Shown here: positions 27,181 through 36,237 of the stretch, in pieces
How positions within the stretch are numbered: the first letter of the stretch is position 1
Layout: each line of letters begins with the position of its first letter
Assembly (NCBI RefSeq): GCF_902497855.1
Contig: NZ_CABVHU010000002.1
Span: 496,001 to 560,000 of the forward strand
DNA length: 64,000 nucleotides
Direction: 5' to 3'
From: Pseudomonas fluorescens
Lineage (GTDB): Bacteria; Pseudomonadota; Gammaproteobacteria; Pseudomonadales; Pseudomonadaceae
Position numbers and translations under genes: made by a program
Notes under the pieces: model-generated
The model's input: only the letters and a program-made list of their open reading frames with translations
Databases searched by the model: none
Told to the model about the DNA's origin: nothing

Positions 27181-28398
27181 TCAGATCGCAGCGCCGAGTT
27201 GGAAGATGGGCAGGTACATCGCAACCACCAGGCCACCGACGACAACCCCCAGTACCACCATGATGAACGGTTCCATCAGGCTGGTGAGGTTATCGACCAT
27301 GTTGTCCACTTCGTCCTCGTAGAAACTCGCGACCTTGTCGAGCATGTCGTCCAGCGCCCCGGACTCTTCGCCAATGGCCGTCATCTGGATCGCCATGTTC
27401 GGAAAGATGCCGGAGGAGCGCATGGAGAAATTCAGCTGCATGCCGGTCGCCACGTCCTGCCTGATGCGCAGTACGGCACGCTTGAACACGATGTTGCCGG
27501 TCGCACCCGCCACCGACTCCAGTGCTTCGACCAACGGCACGCCCGCGGCGAAAGTGGTCGACAGCGTACGGGCATAACGGGCCACGGCGGATTTGTACAT
27601 CAGCGTGCCAATCAACGGCAGTTTCAGCAGCCAGGTGTCCGTCCGGTCCCGGAATCCCTGGGACGTCTTGAAGGCGTGTCGCAGGCCGAAGAATGCCGCG
27701 ATCAGTACGCCGAGCATCACCCACCACCATTCCTGCATAAGTTCCGAGAGACCGATGACCATCACGGTGAAGGCCGGCAGTTCGGCGCCAAACCCCTCGA
27801 ACACCGACTCGAACTGCGGCACCACCTTGACCAGCAGGATCCCGGTCACGATGATCGCGACGCATACCACGGCGAGCGGGTAGGTCATGGCTTTCTTGAT
27901 CTTCGCCTTGAGGCTTTCGCTCTTTTCCTTGTAGGTCGCTACCCGCTCCAACAGGGTGTCCAAGGCGCCGGCCTGTTCGCCGGCATCGACCAGGTTGCAG
28001 TAGAGCTCATCGAAATATTGAGGTTTTTTGCGCAGCGCCGCGGCAAAGCTGTTGCCCGCCGCGACTTCCTGTTTCACCTCGTCCACCAGTTTGCGCATGG
28101 CCGGGTTATCGAAGCCTTCGCCGATGATATCGAACGATTGCAACAGCGGCACGCCGGCCTTCATCATGGTCGCCATCTGCCGGGTGAACAGGGCAATGTC
28201 ATGGGCCTTGATGCGCTTGCCCAGGTTGAAAATCGAGGCGGATTTCTTGCGCACCTTGCCGGGATTGATCCCTTGTTTACGCAATTGCGCCTTGATCAGC
28301 GCCGGGTTCTGACCGCTGAGTTCGCCGGTCACTCTTGTGCCTTTCCTGTCCGTGCCTTCCCAGGCATACACGCTGATTTTCGCTGCCTTGACCGCCAT
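27181..28398 (-). CDS. pilC: Type IV pilus inner-membrane platform protein PilC
   Basis: 405-residue GspF-family protein with two cytoplasmic GspF domains (FTRQMATMMKAGVPLLQS; YARTLSTTFAAGVPLVEAL) and three transmembrane helices. It couples the PilB and PilT motors to pilin polymerisation. It lies 2 nt after pilB. Confidence 0.95.
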   Translation of the reverse strand: MAVKAAKISVYAWEGTDRKGTRVTGELSGQNPALIKAQLRKQGINPGKVRKKSASIFNLGKRIKAHDIALFTRQMATMMKAGVPLLQSFDIIGEGFDNPAMRKLVDEVKQEVAAGNSFAAALRKKPQYFDELYCNLVDAGEQAGALDTLLERVATYKEKSESLKAKIKKAMTYPLAVVCVAIIVTGILLVKVVPQFESVFEGFGAELPAFTVMVIGLSELMQEWWWVMLGVLIAAFFGLRHAFKTSQGFRDRTDTWLLKLPLIGTLMYKSAVARYARTLSTTFAAGVPLVEALESVAGATGNIVFKRAVLRIRQDVATGMQLNFSMRSSGIFPNMAIQMTAIGEESGALDDMLDKVASFYEDEVDNMVDNLTSLMEPFIMVVLGVVVGGLVVAMYLPIFQLGAAI

Positions 28399-28400
28399 GT

Positions 28401-30101
28401 TCAGTCCTTGGTGACCCGGTTGATTTCTTCAAGGCTGGTGATGCCCTGCATGGCCTTGATCAACCCGGAAGTGCGCAGGTCGTTGAACCCGTCTTTACGC
28501 ATCTGAGTATCGATTTCCAGCGAGTTGCCTTCCGCCATGATCAGCCGTTGCAACGCGGATGTGTTCTTCACCACTTCATAAATCCCTACGCGCCCTTTGT
28601 AACCGCCGTTGCAGTGATCGCAACCGATCGGTTCATAGATCGTGAACGAGCCGATGCGTTCCGCGGGGAAACCCTCCTTGAGCAGTGCCTCTCGAGGAAT
28701 CTCGATGGGTTTCTTGCAATGGCTACACAATTTGCGCGCCAGGCGTTGGGCAATGATCAGGCTCACCGAGGTGGCGATGTTGAAGCCCTGGATGCCCATG
28801 TTGTGCAGGCGCGTCAGGGTTTCCGCCGCGCTGTTGGTGTGCAGGGTCGACAGCACCAGGTGCCCGGTCTGGGCGGCCTTGATGGCGATTTCCGCCGTTT
28901 CCAGGTCGCGGATCTCGCCGACCATGATCACGTCCGGATCCTGACGCAGAAACGAGCGCAGCGCCTGGGCAAAGCCCAGGCCCTGCTTGGGATTGACGTT
29001 GACCTGGTTGATGCCTTCCATGTTGATCTCCACCGGGTCTTCGGCGGTGGAGATGTTGATGTCCACGGTATTGAGGATATTCAGGCCGGTGTAGAGCGAC
29101 ACGGTCTTGCCCGACCCGGTGGGCCCGGTCACCAGAATCATCCCCTGTGGCTGCTTGAGTGCGGCCATGAACAAGTCTTTCTGATCGGGCTCGTAGCCGA
29201 GGGCATCGATGCCCATTTGCGCGCTGGACGGATCGAGGATCCGGATCACCACTTTCTCGCCCCACAGGGTCGGCAGGGTGTTGACCCGAAAGTCGATGGA
29301 CTTGCTCTTGGACAGGCGCATCTTGATCCGCCCGTCCTGGGGCCGGCGTCGTTCGGAAATGTCGAGGCTGGCCATGACTTTCAGCCGCGAAGCGATGCGG
29401 TTGGCCAGTTGAATCGGCGGTTTGGCGACTTCACGCAGCATGCCGTCGGTGCGCATCCGCACGCGGTAGGTTTTTTCGTAGGGCTCGAAATGCAGGTCGG
29501 AAGAGCCGCTCTTGATCGCGTCGAGCAACATCTTGTGAACGAAACGCACCACGGGCGCGTCATCGGTATCCTGTCCGGCGATGGCGTCCTGATTGTTGTC
29601 GTCGACCGACTCGATGTCCACGCCATCGAGGTCAACGTCGGCCATGTCTTCCAGGCCGGTACTGTGACTGTCGAAGAATTTCTCGATGGCGTCCGTGAGT
29701 TTTTCGTCTTCGACCAGAATAGCTTCGGTACTGAGCCCGGTGCTGAACTGGATGTCGTTGATGGCCTGGTGATTGGTCGGGTCGGAAACCCCCACGAACA
29801 GTTTGTTGCCGCGCCGCCACAGGGGCAGGGCGTGGTGCTGGCGGACCAGTTTCTCGCTGACCAGTCCTTTGGGTTGTGACTCTTTATCCAGGCAGTGGAG
29901 GTCCAGCAGGGCCATGCCGAAATGCTCCGAGGCAATCTCGGCGGCCTGACGACTTTTCACCAGTTTGTTTTGCACCAGGTAGCTGACCAGGGAAATCCGG
30001 TTGCGCTGGGCTTGCTGATACGCCTGTTGCGCGCTTTTGTCAGTGAGCAGCTCGGCCAGGACCAATTGCTTGGCCAGGCCGCTGAGGGCGATGTCATTCA
30101 T
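28401..30101 (-). CDS. pilB: Type IV pilus extension ATPase PilB
   Basis: 566-residue GspE-family hexameric ATPase powering pilus extension. The N-terminal MshEN-type domain is followed by Walker A GPTGSGKTVSLYTGL (near residue 325), the Asp box and His box (ILSTLHTNSA) and the CxxC...CxxC zinc element (CSHC, CDHC). The ATG at 30101 starts MNDIALSGLAK; a frame start at 30122 is less likely. It diverges from pilA. Confidence 0.95.
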   Translation of the reverse strand: MNDIALSGLAKQLVLAELLTDKSAQQAYQQAQRNRISLVSYLVQNKLVKSRQAAEIASEHFGMALLDLHCLDKESQPKGLVSEKLVRQHHALPLWRRGNKLFVGVSDPTNHQAINDIQFSTGLSTEAILVEDEKLTDAIEKFFDSHSTGLEDMADVDLDGVDIESVDDNNQDAIAGQDTDDAPVVRFVHKMLLDAIKSGSSDLHFEPYEKTYRVRMRTDGMLREVAKPPIQLANRIASRLKVMASLDISERRRPQDGRIKMRLSKSKSIDFRVNTLPTLWGEKVVIRILDPSSAQMGIDALGYEPDQKDLFMAALKQPQGMILVTGPTGSGKTVSLYTGLNILNTVDINISTAEDPVEINMEGINQVNVNPKQGLGFAQALRSFLRQDPDVIMVGEIRDLETAEIAIKAAQTGHLVLSTLHTNSAAETLTRLHNMGIQGFNIATSVSLIIAQRLARKLCSHCKKPIEIPREALLKEGFPAERIGSFTIYEPIGCDHCNGGYKGRVGIYEVVKNTSALQRLIMAEGNSLEIDTQMRKDGFNDLRTSGLIKAMQGITSLEEINRVTKD

Positions 30102-30174
30102 GGGGATACCGGACGCAAACAATTGATGACTTATAGCCTAGTCAAGCCGCAGAGCCAAACCAGTGGGACCGAGG

Positions 30175-30189
30175 TGACAATAATTGTCA
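30175..30189 (+). promoter_or_regulatory. Candidate PilR-binding inverted repeat upstream of pilA
   Basis: TGACA-N5-TGTCA lies about 75 nt upstream of the sigma-54 -24 element. TGTC cores are the known feature of PilR sites at P. aeruginosa pilA, so this is a reasonable enhancer candidate. Confidence 0.55.
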
Positions 30190-30262
30190 GAAAGTGCGGA
30201 TCCTGGGGGTAGGAAAGGGCGCTGCATTGCTCTTGTTCCCCGACAACAAGGGATGACGTGAT

Positions 30263-30278
30263 TGGCATGGGCTGTGCT
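30263..30278 (+). promoter_or_regulatory. Sigma-54 promoter of pilA
   Basis: TGGCATGGGCTGTGCT has GG and GC separated by exactly 10 nt, fitting the -24/-12 consensus. The predicted start near 30289 leaves a 5' leader of about 38 nt. Confidence 0.8.
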
Positions 30279-30326
30279 GTGGCTAATTCAGATCATGAGA
30301 TTTCGACTCATGCATGGAGCTTGTCT

Positions 30327-30740
30327 ATGAATACTCAGAAAGGTTTTACGCTTATCGAACTGCTGATCGTGGTGGCGATCATCGGGATTCTGGCGACGTT
30401 TGCGATTCCGGCTTACTCGAAGTATCAGGCGAAGGCCAAGGTCACCGCCGGCCTCGCGGAGATTTCGGCATTGAAAGTGCCATTTGAAGAACTTATGAAT
30501 AACGGGACCAGCCCGGCGAATGTGGCGGCAATTGGTGGGACTAGCCCAACTCCAAACTGCACGCTGACAGCGTCCGGTACAGCCGCAGATGGCGTTGGGA
30601 CCATTGTTTGTACGATAGTCAACGCGCCTGCACCGGTTTTAGGCAAAACGATCACGCTGACGCGCTCGACGACTGGCTGGGTTTGCACCAGCACCGCGCA
30701 GCAGGACTTCTTGCCTAAAGGCTGCACCGGCGCCGCTTAA
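30327..30740 (+). CDS. pilA: Type IV major pilin PilA
   Basis: 137-residue prepilin: six-residue leader MNTQKG/FTLIELLIVVAII with Glu5, then the long N-terminal helix and a compact globular domain. Four cysteines (in PNCT, IVCT, WVCT and KGCT) allow two disulfides, including the C-terminal D-loop. The frame is open further upstream, but MNTQKG is the obvious start, preceded by GGAG. It has a sigma-54 promoter, diverges from pilB and ends in its own terminator. Confidence 0.94.
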   Translation: MNTQKGFTLIELLIVVAIIGILATFAIPAYSKYQAKAKVTAGLAEISALKVPFEELMNNGTSPANVAAIGGTSPTPNCTLTASGTAADGVGTIVCTIVNAPAPVLGKTITLTRSTTGWVCTSTAQQDFLPKGCTGAA

Positions 30741-30767
30741 CGCTTCATAAAGCTCTTGTACGCCCAA

Positions 30768-30794
30768 GCCCCGCCCTTAAAAGCGGGGTTTTTT
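30768..30794 (+). terminator. Terminator of pilA
   Basis: CCCCGC and GCGGGG around an 8-nt loop, followed by six T residues, 28 nt after the pilA stop. Confidence 0.9.
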
Positions 30795-30897
30795 GTTGGA
30801 CAAACGCCCTCAAATCCCCAAAACCAAGAAAACCCCGACAATTCATGGCCTTAGGCCTGCGTCAAAACCCGCAACTTGCATGTAGAGAAATTCGAAG

Positions 30898-30914
30898 TCA
30901 TGCATTTTGCATGA
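30898..30914 (+). promoter_or_regulatory. Inverted repeat upstream of the BON gene, enhancer candidate
   Basis: TCATGCA-TTT-TGCATGA is a perfect 7-3-7 inverted repeat 64 nt upstream of a sigma-54-type promoter; a further half-like TTGCATG lies at about 30877. The spacing suits an enhancer-binding protein. The surrounding 30840-30980 is unusually AT-rich. Confidence 0.5.
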
Positions 30915-30977
30915 TTCCGAAAATTGAGATAATTATTAAGTTATTGATTTATAAGGAGTTATTGATCGTCTCAAAGT

Positions 30978-30993
30978 TGGCACAGCGTTCGCA
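30978..30993 (+). promoter_or_regulatory. Sigma-54-type promoter of the BON-domain gene
   Basis: TGGCACAGCGTTCGCA has a full TGGCAC -24 box and GC exactly 10 nt after GG. The predicted start near 31004 gives a leader of about 55 nt before the gene at 31059. Confidence 0.65.
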
Positions 30994-31058
30994 ACATACC
31001 CAGTAACCCTGCTGACAAGACACGCAGCAGACTTTATGAAAAAACAGGAGTTACTCGT

Positions 31059-31412
31059 ATGAAGAAGTTCGCTATCGCTGCCGCTACTGCTACCGCGCTG
31101 ACCCTGACCCTGGGTAACGTTGCATTTGCCCAGACTCAAGCCACTCAAGCGCCAATGGTGCTGGCTGCCGGTGAAGTCACCGAAGCCAAAGAAGCTACTT
31201 CCGATACCTGGATCACCACCAAAGTCAAAGCAGACCTGGTCACCGAAAAAGGCATTCCTGGTACTGACATCAAGGTTGAAACCAACAAAGGTGTTGTTTC
31301 CCTGTCGTCTACCGTTGCCGTGACCGAGGCACAGAAAACCACCGCCGTGGCTATCGCCAAGAAAATCAAAGGCGTCCAAGCGGTCTCCGCTGACGGCCTG
31401 AAAGCCGAGTAA
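31059..31412 (+). CDS. Periplasmic BON-domain protein
   Basis: 117 residues. A Sec signal (KKFAIAAATATALTLTLGNVAFA) is followed by a short linker and one BON domain (DTWITTKVKADLVTEKGIPGTDIKVETNKGVVSLSS...), as in OsmY-like stress proteins that associate with membranes. AGGAG precedes the ATG. It appears monocistronic behind a sigma-54-type promoter, which is not usual for this family; OsmY homologues are normally stationary-phase or stress genes. Confidence 0.88.
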   Translation: MKKFAIAAATATALTLTLGNVAFAQTQATQAPMVLAAGEVTEAKEATSDTWITTKVKADLVTEKGIPGTDIKVETNKGVVSLSSTVAVTEAQKTTAVAIAKKIKGVQAVSADGLKAE

Positions 31413-31497
31413 GGCAAGACTTCTCGCCTGGACCGGGAGAAGGCGCGGCAGACGGGCCGAGTCATACGTCTGCCGCAACTTGAGAGTTCATGCGAAA

Positions 31498-31548
31498 GGC
31501 CACAAGGACGTGGCCATTACAGGCCTCGGGCATTCGTGCCCGGGGCCT
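31498..31548 (+). other. Two tandem hairpins downstream of the BON gene
   Basis: GGCCAC/GTGGCC (31498-31515) is followed by AGGCCTCGGGCA-TTCG-TGCCCGGGGCCT (31521-31548, one wobble pair, UUCG loop). Only a short GTTCT follows, so termination may be incomplete; stabilisation of the upstream mRNA is equally possible. Confidence 0.6.
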
Positions 31549-31598
31549 GTTCTATTGGAAAAAGCAAAAGATAGCTTCGACAAGTGTACGCCGATCCC

Positions 31599-31691
31599 CT
31601 GTAGGAGCCGGCTTGCCGGCGAAGGCGGCCTGTCAGTCAATAACAGTGTCGACTGACACACCGCCTTCGCCGGCAAGCCGGCTCCTACAGG
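31599..31691. repeat. REP doublet (REPIN), GTAGGAGCCGGC type
   Basis: CTGTAGGAGCCGGCTTGCCG at the left and its complement on the right; the inner arms GGCGAAGGCGG and CCGCCTTCGCC also pair. It fills the space between the BON hairpins and the DUF2845 stop. Confidence 0.92.
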
Positions 31692-31722
31692 TATTCAATC
31701 CACTTGGACGATCTTTTGATCT

Positions 31723-32022
31723 TCAGTTACCGCGTTTGCTGGTGATCTGCTTCAAGCGATTACCTTCAAACCGCAAATACTGATACATCCCGCCGTTTGG
31801 CCCGTAGGTCCATTCCTCGACCTGGAACTCTTCCCGTCGGTCGGGGCTACGTTTGTAGCCCAACACATCGCGGCTGACCGGTTCACCGCATTTGTGCAGC
31901 ACCTCGCCGGACCTGTCCCCGACGCTGATCAGTTGACTGCCGCAGCGCAGGGTATCCGCGGCCGCCGCGTGACTCGCAGCCAACGCCAGGGTCAGGCCTG
32001 TCAGCCATGGCCTGAGCATCAT
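31723..32022 (-). CDS. DUF2845 periplasmic protein
   Basis: 99 residues with a signal peptide ending near AAA/DTLRCG. DUF2845 features: CGSQLISVGDRSGEVLHKCGEPVSRD (shortened view: two cysteines in CGSQL and KCGEP) and a C-terminal basic end. The ATG at 32022 overlaps the DUF748 stop as ATGA. It resembles a lipid- or envelope-associated accessory protein, but function is unknown. Confidence 0.85.
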   Translation of the reverse strand: MMLRPWLTGLTLALAASHAAAADTLRCGSQLISVGDRSGEVLHKCGEPVSRDVLGYKRSPDRREEFQVEEWTYGPNGGMYQYLRFEGNRLKQITSKRGN

Positions 32023-34970
32023 TCGGCATCCAGATGCAGTGGGGTGATCACCCGACCGTCGCTTTCCGCCTGACCCAGGCTGGCGTCGACGAAGTACACG
32101 CGTTCGTCGGCCAACTGAGCCTTGTCGACCAGATAGTCCTTGATGCTGCTGGCGCGATCCTGACCCAGCTGCCGCAACAACACGTCGCTGGAACTCCAGA
32201 ATTTGATCACGCCCTCACGCATTTTCGCGGTGCGTTCTTCCTTGCCCAGATCCTTCCATTCGGCGGGGGGCTGAGTCTTCAGGCGTGTGCGGTAAATGCC
32301 CTCCAGCAGCGGTCCTTTCTCGCTGTCCGGTACTTCCACCAGCGCGGCGTTGGCCGGCACCTTGTCACCACGGCGCTGCAGCATTTTGTAGTAGTTGTAC
32401 TTGTATTCCCGTTCCAGACGTTGCTCGGCAATCAGCGGGCCATCACTGCTTTGCGCGGCAGTCCCCTCGATCTCGAGGCGCAGGGCCGGACGTTCCTTGA
32501 GCGCCTGGGACAGTTTGATCAACGAACCCTCGGCCTCCTTGCTCAGGTCGCTGGAACCCGGCGCAAACGAGACCGTGCCCAGATCTTGCGAACCACCGCC
32601 ACTGACCAGGCCACCAATCATCTTGAATGGCGCAGCGGCGGCCTTGACGACCAGGTTGCGCAGGGTCTGCCAGATGATAGGCATGACGCTGAACTGTGGA
32701 TTGTTCAGGTCACCGGTGACCGGCAGCTCGATGGAAATCTTGCCGTCCACGTCTTTCAGTAAGGCGATGGCGAGTTTCAATGGCAGGCTTACCGCATCCG
32801 GACTGTCGACTTTTTCACCCAGTTGCAGCTGTTCGACCACCACCTTGTTTTCGGCCTTGAGCTGGCCTTTGGTGATCAGGTAATGCAGGTCGAGATTGAG
32901 CCGGCCCTTGCGGATGCGGTAGCCGGCGAATTTTCCGGAGTAGGGCGTCAGGGTCGTCAGTTCCACCCGTTTGAAACTGGTGGCGATGTCGAGGCTTGCC
33001 ATCGGGTCGAACGGGTTGACCGAACCCTTGATGGTCACCGGTGCATAGCGGTCGACCTTGCCTTTGATGTCGACACTGGCCGGTTTCGCCTGGCGACTGT
33101 CGATGGTGCCGATCTGTCCATTGAGCTGTTGGACGGCAGTGGCGAAGTTCGGCGTCAGGCTGAAGTCGGCGAAGTTGGCCGAGCCGTCATTGATGGCAAT
33201 GCCGCCAATGTGGATGCCCAGTGGTTTGTCCTTGGCCGCGGGTTTGGCCGCGGCGGTCTTGGCACTGGCATCAGGCGGTTGCGGGATCAGCAGGTCATCG
33301 ACGTTAGTGGTGCGGTCGTCGTTGATCATGAAGCGCGCATAGGGCTGGAACAGGTTGACCCTGTCGATCGACAGCCTGTCGCCATGCTGATAGTTCAGGC
33401 CTTCGAGCACCAGTTGCTGCCACTTGAGGAAGTCGCGGGTTTTCAGGGTGTCGAGGGTATGCAACTGATCGACCTGAGCGCGCCCGGTAACGCTGAACGC
33501 CAGCGGCTCGGTGCTTTTCAAGTCGACCGCCAGATCGCTGCCGAGCATGCCGCTGCGCAGTTCGAGGCGAATGAACGGGTTGATGTAGGACTGCGCGACC
33601 CGCAGGTCGATGTCCCTGGTTTGCACCTTCAGCCTGGCGCTGACCGGAGCCACGTTGACCTCGCCGTCCGCCATGAGTTTGCCTTGCTTGCCCACGCCCG
33701 TATCGAGCTTGAGGTTGAAGGGCGAACCATTGAGGCTGTCGAAATTCTGCAGGTCCAGGTTCAGCGGACCGACGTCCAGGGCCACGGGCGGTTGCGCCTT
33801 GCGGTCAGCCAGATGCACCTGGTAATCGCGCAGTTGCACGTCTTTGAGCAGCACCTGCCACGGTTTGCTCGGCGGAGCAGGTTCAGGTTTGGGCGAATCG
33901 GCGGCGGCTGGCGTACTCGCCGGTTCGGCTTTGGCTTTGACCGCCGCTTTGGACGGTTGGCTGGCGAACAGCTTCTGCCAATCGAGTTGCCCGTCCGCTT
34001 CCAGGGCCGCCCAGGTTTCCAGTTTCTGGCTGCGGATCTTGCCGACCACTACTTGCTGCCTGGCCAGGTCCACCGTGGTGTCGCTGACGTCCAGGCGCGC
34101 CAGTTTCGCCAGCGGCCGACCGTCCGGTGCCTTGATGGCAAATGGCGCGATACTGACCGCGACGTTGCTCAGCAGCAGTTCGGTTTCCTTGGACAAGTTA
34201 AGCTTATAGTCGGTGCTGAGGCTGACGACGCCGTCTTCGAGCACCAGTGGCACCGCGTCACGTACATAGGGCCAAAAGGATTTCATCTTGCCGTCGGTGA
34301 TTTTCAGCTTACCTTCGGAGGCAAGCGGGATCAGGCTGAAGTTGCCGGTCCAGTCGAGCTGTCCTCCCCCCGGGCCGACGGCCATCAAGGTCATGTCGGC
34401 ACTGTCTTCGGGCAGGGTGCTGAGGTTCTTCAGCTCAAAGTCGAGCTTGTCGTAGAGGAATTCGATGGGTTCGCTGGGGCGTGCATCCTGGAAGTGCACG
34501 TAGCCGCGGGCCAGTTTGATGCGCTCGACCCGCAGGGGGAAGGGTTTGGCATCCGGGTCGGCCGGCGTCGGCTCGCTGGCGGGCAGCTTGAACAATCCCA
34601 GCAGGTTGAGCTTGCCGTCCTTGCCGAAGAGGATTTCGGTCTTGGGTTTGTCCAGTTCGATATCGGACAGGTGCAGCGCCTTGGTCCAGAGGCTGTCGAT
34701 CTGCAGATTGGCGTACAGGCGCTCGAAGCCGACCTGTTCCTTGCCCGGCTCACCAATGATAAGGCCCCAGAGGGTGACCTCAAGGCTGAACGGGTTGAGC
34801 TCGATCCGCGTAAGCGTGGCGGGCGTCGTGGCGTAGTTGGCCAACTGCTGGTTGGCCACTCGCAATGCGATGCCCGGTAAAATCAGAAACCCCAACAGGC
34901 TGTAGAGGGCCAGCGCGGTCAACAGAGCGCCAATGGCGCGAATCAATCCTTTGGACATGTGCGGCTTCAT
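32019..34970 (-). CDS. DUF748 giant envelope protein (AsmA-like) with OmpA-like C-terminus
   Basis: 983 residues: one N-terminal transmembrane anchor (LLTALALYSLLGFLILPGI), then a long periplasmic beta-rich body made of DUF748 repeats of the AsmA/TamB-like kind. The C-terminal region (LRLEIEGTAAQSSDGPLIAEQRLEREYKYNY seen in part) resembles an OmpA-type motif. AsmA-like proteins move lipids between membranes, so a similar role is an inference. ATGs at 34970 and 34958 are both possible starts. A proline-alanine linker (about residues 365-400) interrupts the body. Confidence 0.85.
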   Translation of the reverse strand: MKPHMSKGLIRAIGALLTALALYSLLGFLILPGIALRVANQQLANYATTPATLTRIELNPFSLEVTLWGLIIGEPGKEQVGFERLYANLQIDSLWTKALHLSDIELDKPKTEILFGKDGKLNLLGLFKLPASEPTPADPDAKPFPLRVERIKLARGYVHFQDARPSEPIEFLYDKLDFELKNLSTLPEDSADMTLMAVGPGGGQLDWTGNFSLIPLASEGKLKITDGKMKSFWPYVRDAVPLVLEDGVVSLSTDYKLNLSKETELLLSNVAVSIAPFAIKAPDGRPLAKLARLDVSDTTVDLARQQVVVGKIRSQKLETWAALEADGQLDWQKLFASQPSKAAVKAKAEPASTPAAADSPKPEPAPPSKPWQVLLKDVQLRDYQVHLADRKAQPPVALDVGPLNLDLQNFDSLNGSPFNLKLDTGVGKQGKLMADGEVNVAPVSARLKVQTRDIDLRVAQSYINPFIRLELRSGMLGSDLAVDLKSTEPLAFSVTGRAQVDQLHTLDTLKTRDFLKWQQLVLEGLNYQHGDRLSIDRVNLFQPYARFMINDDRTTNVDDLLIPQPPDASAKTAAAKPAAKDKPLGIHIGGIAINDGSANFADFSLTPNFATAVQQLNGQIGTIDSRQAKPASVDIKGKVDRYAPVTIKGSVNPFDPMASLDIATSFKRVELTTLTPYSGKFAGYRIRKGRLNLDLHYLITKGQLKAENKVVVEQLQLGEKVDSPDAVSLPLKLAIALLKDVDGKISIELPVTGDLNNPQFSVMPIIWQTLRNLVVKAAAAPFKMIGGLVSGGGSQDLGTVSFAPGSSDLSKEAEGSLIKLSQALKERPALRLEIEGTAAQSSDGPLIAEQRLEREYKYNYYKMLQRRGDKVPANAALVEVPDSEKGPLLEGIYRTRLKTQPPAEWKDLGKEERTAKMREGVIKFWSSSDVLLRQLGQDRASSIKDYLVDKAQLADERVYFVDASLGQAESDGRVITPLHLDAE

Positions 34971-35062
34971 TTGTCTGAATCGGAGTGCCTTGGAGTATGG
35001 CACGCGATTCTGGTTCCGAAGCCACGGCGCTTTCGGGATTTGTTTTACCCTGTTGCTGAATG

Positions 35063-36079
35063 TCAGAGCTGCAGGATCAGCGTTTTCAGCGGTGGCTGTT
35101 GATCCATGGACGGAAAATCGCCGCCCGGTTTCATCACTGTCCACTCACGCACCGGACGCCCGGCTTTCTCGGCACACCGCAAAACCTGGTCGCGCCAGTC
35201 GTCCATGCTGACTTTCGCCAGGTTGTTGCAGCAGATCAGCACGCCATTGTCGGCGGTGGTCAAAAGCGCCGGTTTCAGCAGGCTCTGGTAGTCGCGCAGC
35301 AGGTCGACGGTGCCGAATGCACTCTTGGCCCAGGCTGGCGGATCCAGTAGCACCAGATCGTACTGGCGCGGTTCCAGGCGCGGATAGCTCGGCAGTTTCT
35401 GCCCGCGGCGCTGGCTGATAGGCAGGCCGGCAAACTGGCGGATCGCCGGGAAGTAGTCGGACTGGATGAACTGCATGCCGGGCAGCTGCGGATTGAGCAG
35501 CCCGTTCTCGCGACCGACCGCGAGGTTGCCTTCGGCGAAGTCCAGGTTGCACACCTCACGGGCGCCACCGGCTGCGGCGCTCAGACCAACGCCGCAGGTA
35601 TAGGCGAACAGGTTCAGCACTGTTTTGTCCTGGCTGTGCGCCTTGACCCAGCCCCGGGTGTTGCGCAGGTCGAGGAACAGCAGTGGGTCCTGGCCTGCAT
35701 GGCGACCGCGAACCCTGTAGTTCAGGCCCCATTCATGGCCGATCAGGTCTTGCAGGGCGGCTTCATCGGCGCGGTAGACGGTGTCTTCGCGGTCGATGCG
35801 CGAGTTGCCCCGGGAGCGGTCGTTGTACACCAGCAGGGTGGCGAGGCCGAGGCGCTGATCGATAGTGTCGCGCAGTTGCAGCAGGGCATCGCGCTCCAGG
35901 GACTGGTGAAAGCTTTGCACCAGCAGTTGCGGACCGTAGCGGTCGATTGTCAGGCCGCCGGCACCTTCCTGGCTGCCGTGGAACAGCCGATAGCAATCGG
36001 TGCCTTGCTGGTGCAGCTCGGCGAGCAGGTCCTGGCGATGATCGAGGGCGGCGCGCAGCGCCTGATTCAAGGAAGACAT
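35063..36079 (-). CDS. Class I SAM-dependent rRNA methyltransferase, RlmI-like
   Basis: 338 residues. The central domain motif TIDRYGPQLLVQ, the SAM-binding VLNLFAYTCGVGLSAAAGGA and the catalytic-type DLVLLDPPAWAKS match the RlmI/YccW family of 23S rRNA m5C methyltransferases. It is shorter than E. coli RlmI (396 residues) and lacks the N-terminal PUA domain, so the target base may differ. The ATG at 36079 begins MSSLNQALRAAL; the open frame upstream overlaps a REP element. Confidence 0.82.
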   Translation of the reverse strand: MSSLNQALRAALDHRQDLLAELHQQGTDCYRLFHGSQEGAGGLTIDRYGPQLLVQSFHQSLERDALLQLRDTIDQRLGLATLLVYNDRSRGNSRIDREDTVYRADEAALQDLIGHEWGLNYRVRGRHAGQDPLLFLDLRNTRGWVKAHSQDKTVLNLFAYTCGVGLSAAAGGAREVCNLDFAEGNLAVGRENGLLNPQLPGMQFIQSDYFPAIRQFAGLPISQRRGQKLPSYPRLEPRQYDLVLLDPPAWAKSAFGTVDLLRDYQSLLKPALLTTADNGVLICCNNLAKVSMDDWRDQVLRCAEKAGRPVREWTVMKPGGDFPSMDQQPPLKTLILQL

Positions 36080-36140
36080 GCTGGGCGCCTTGCAGGAGGA
36101 ATTCGGGCGCGGGAGTTTAACAGTTATAGGGAAGAAGAAC

Positions 36141-36237
36141 CTGTAGGAGCGAGGCTTGCCCGCGAAGGGGCCGATACAGCCAACCCATATCCTGCGGCTG
36201 GAATAATGTCTTCGCGAGCAAGCTTCGCTCCTACAGG
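36141..36237. repeat. REP doublet (REPIN) overlapping the MpaB-gene stop
   Basis: CTGTAGGAGCGAGGCTTGCC at the left and the right arm ending CTTCGCTCCTACAGG. On the minus strand the first bases of the right arm supply the TAG stop of the oxygenase gene at 36231-36233. It separates that gene from the methyltransferase gene. Confidence 0.9.

Noticed and set aside
25490..30740. Horizontal transfer of the pilA region
   Set aside because: pilA composition and the pilD-pilC-pilB neighbours look native; the pilin is short but ordinary.
31599..31691. Inverted repeat ends of an insertion sequence
   Set aside because: The length of about 93 nt, absence of a transposase and recurrence at many sites identify it as a REP doublet.
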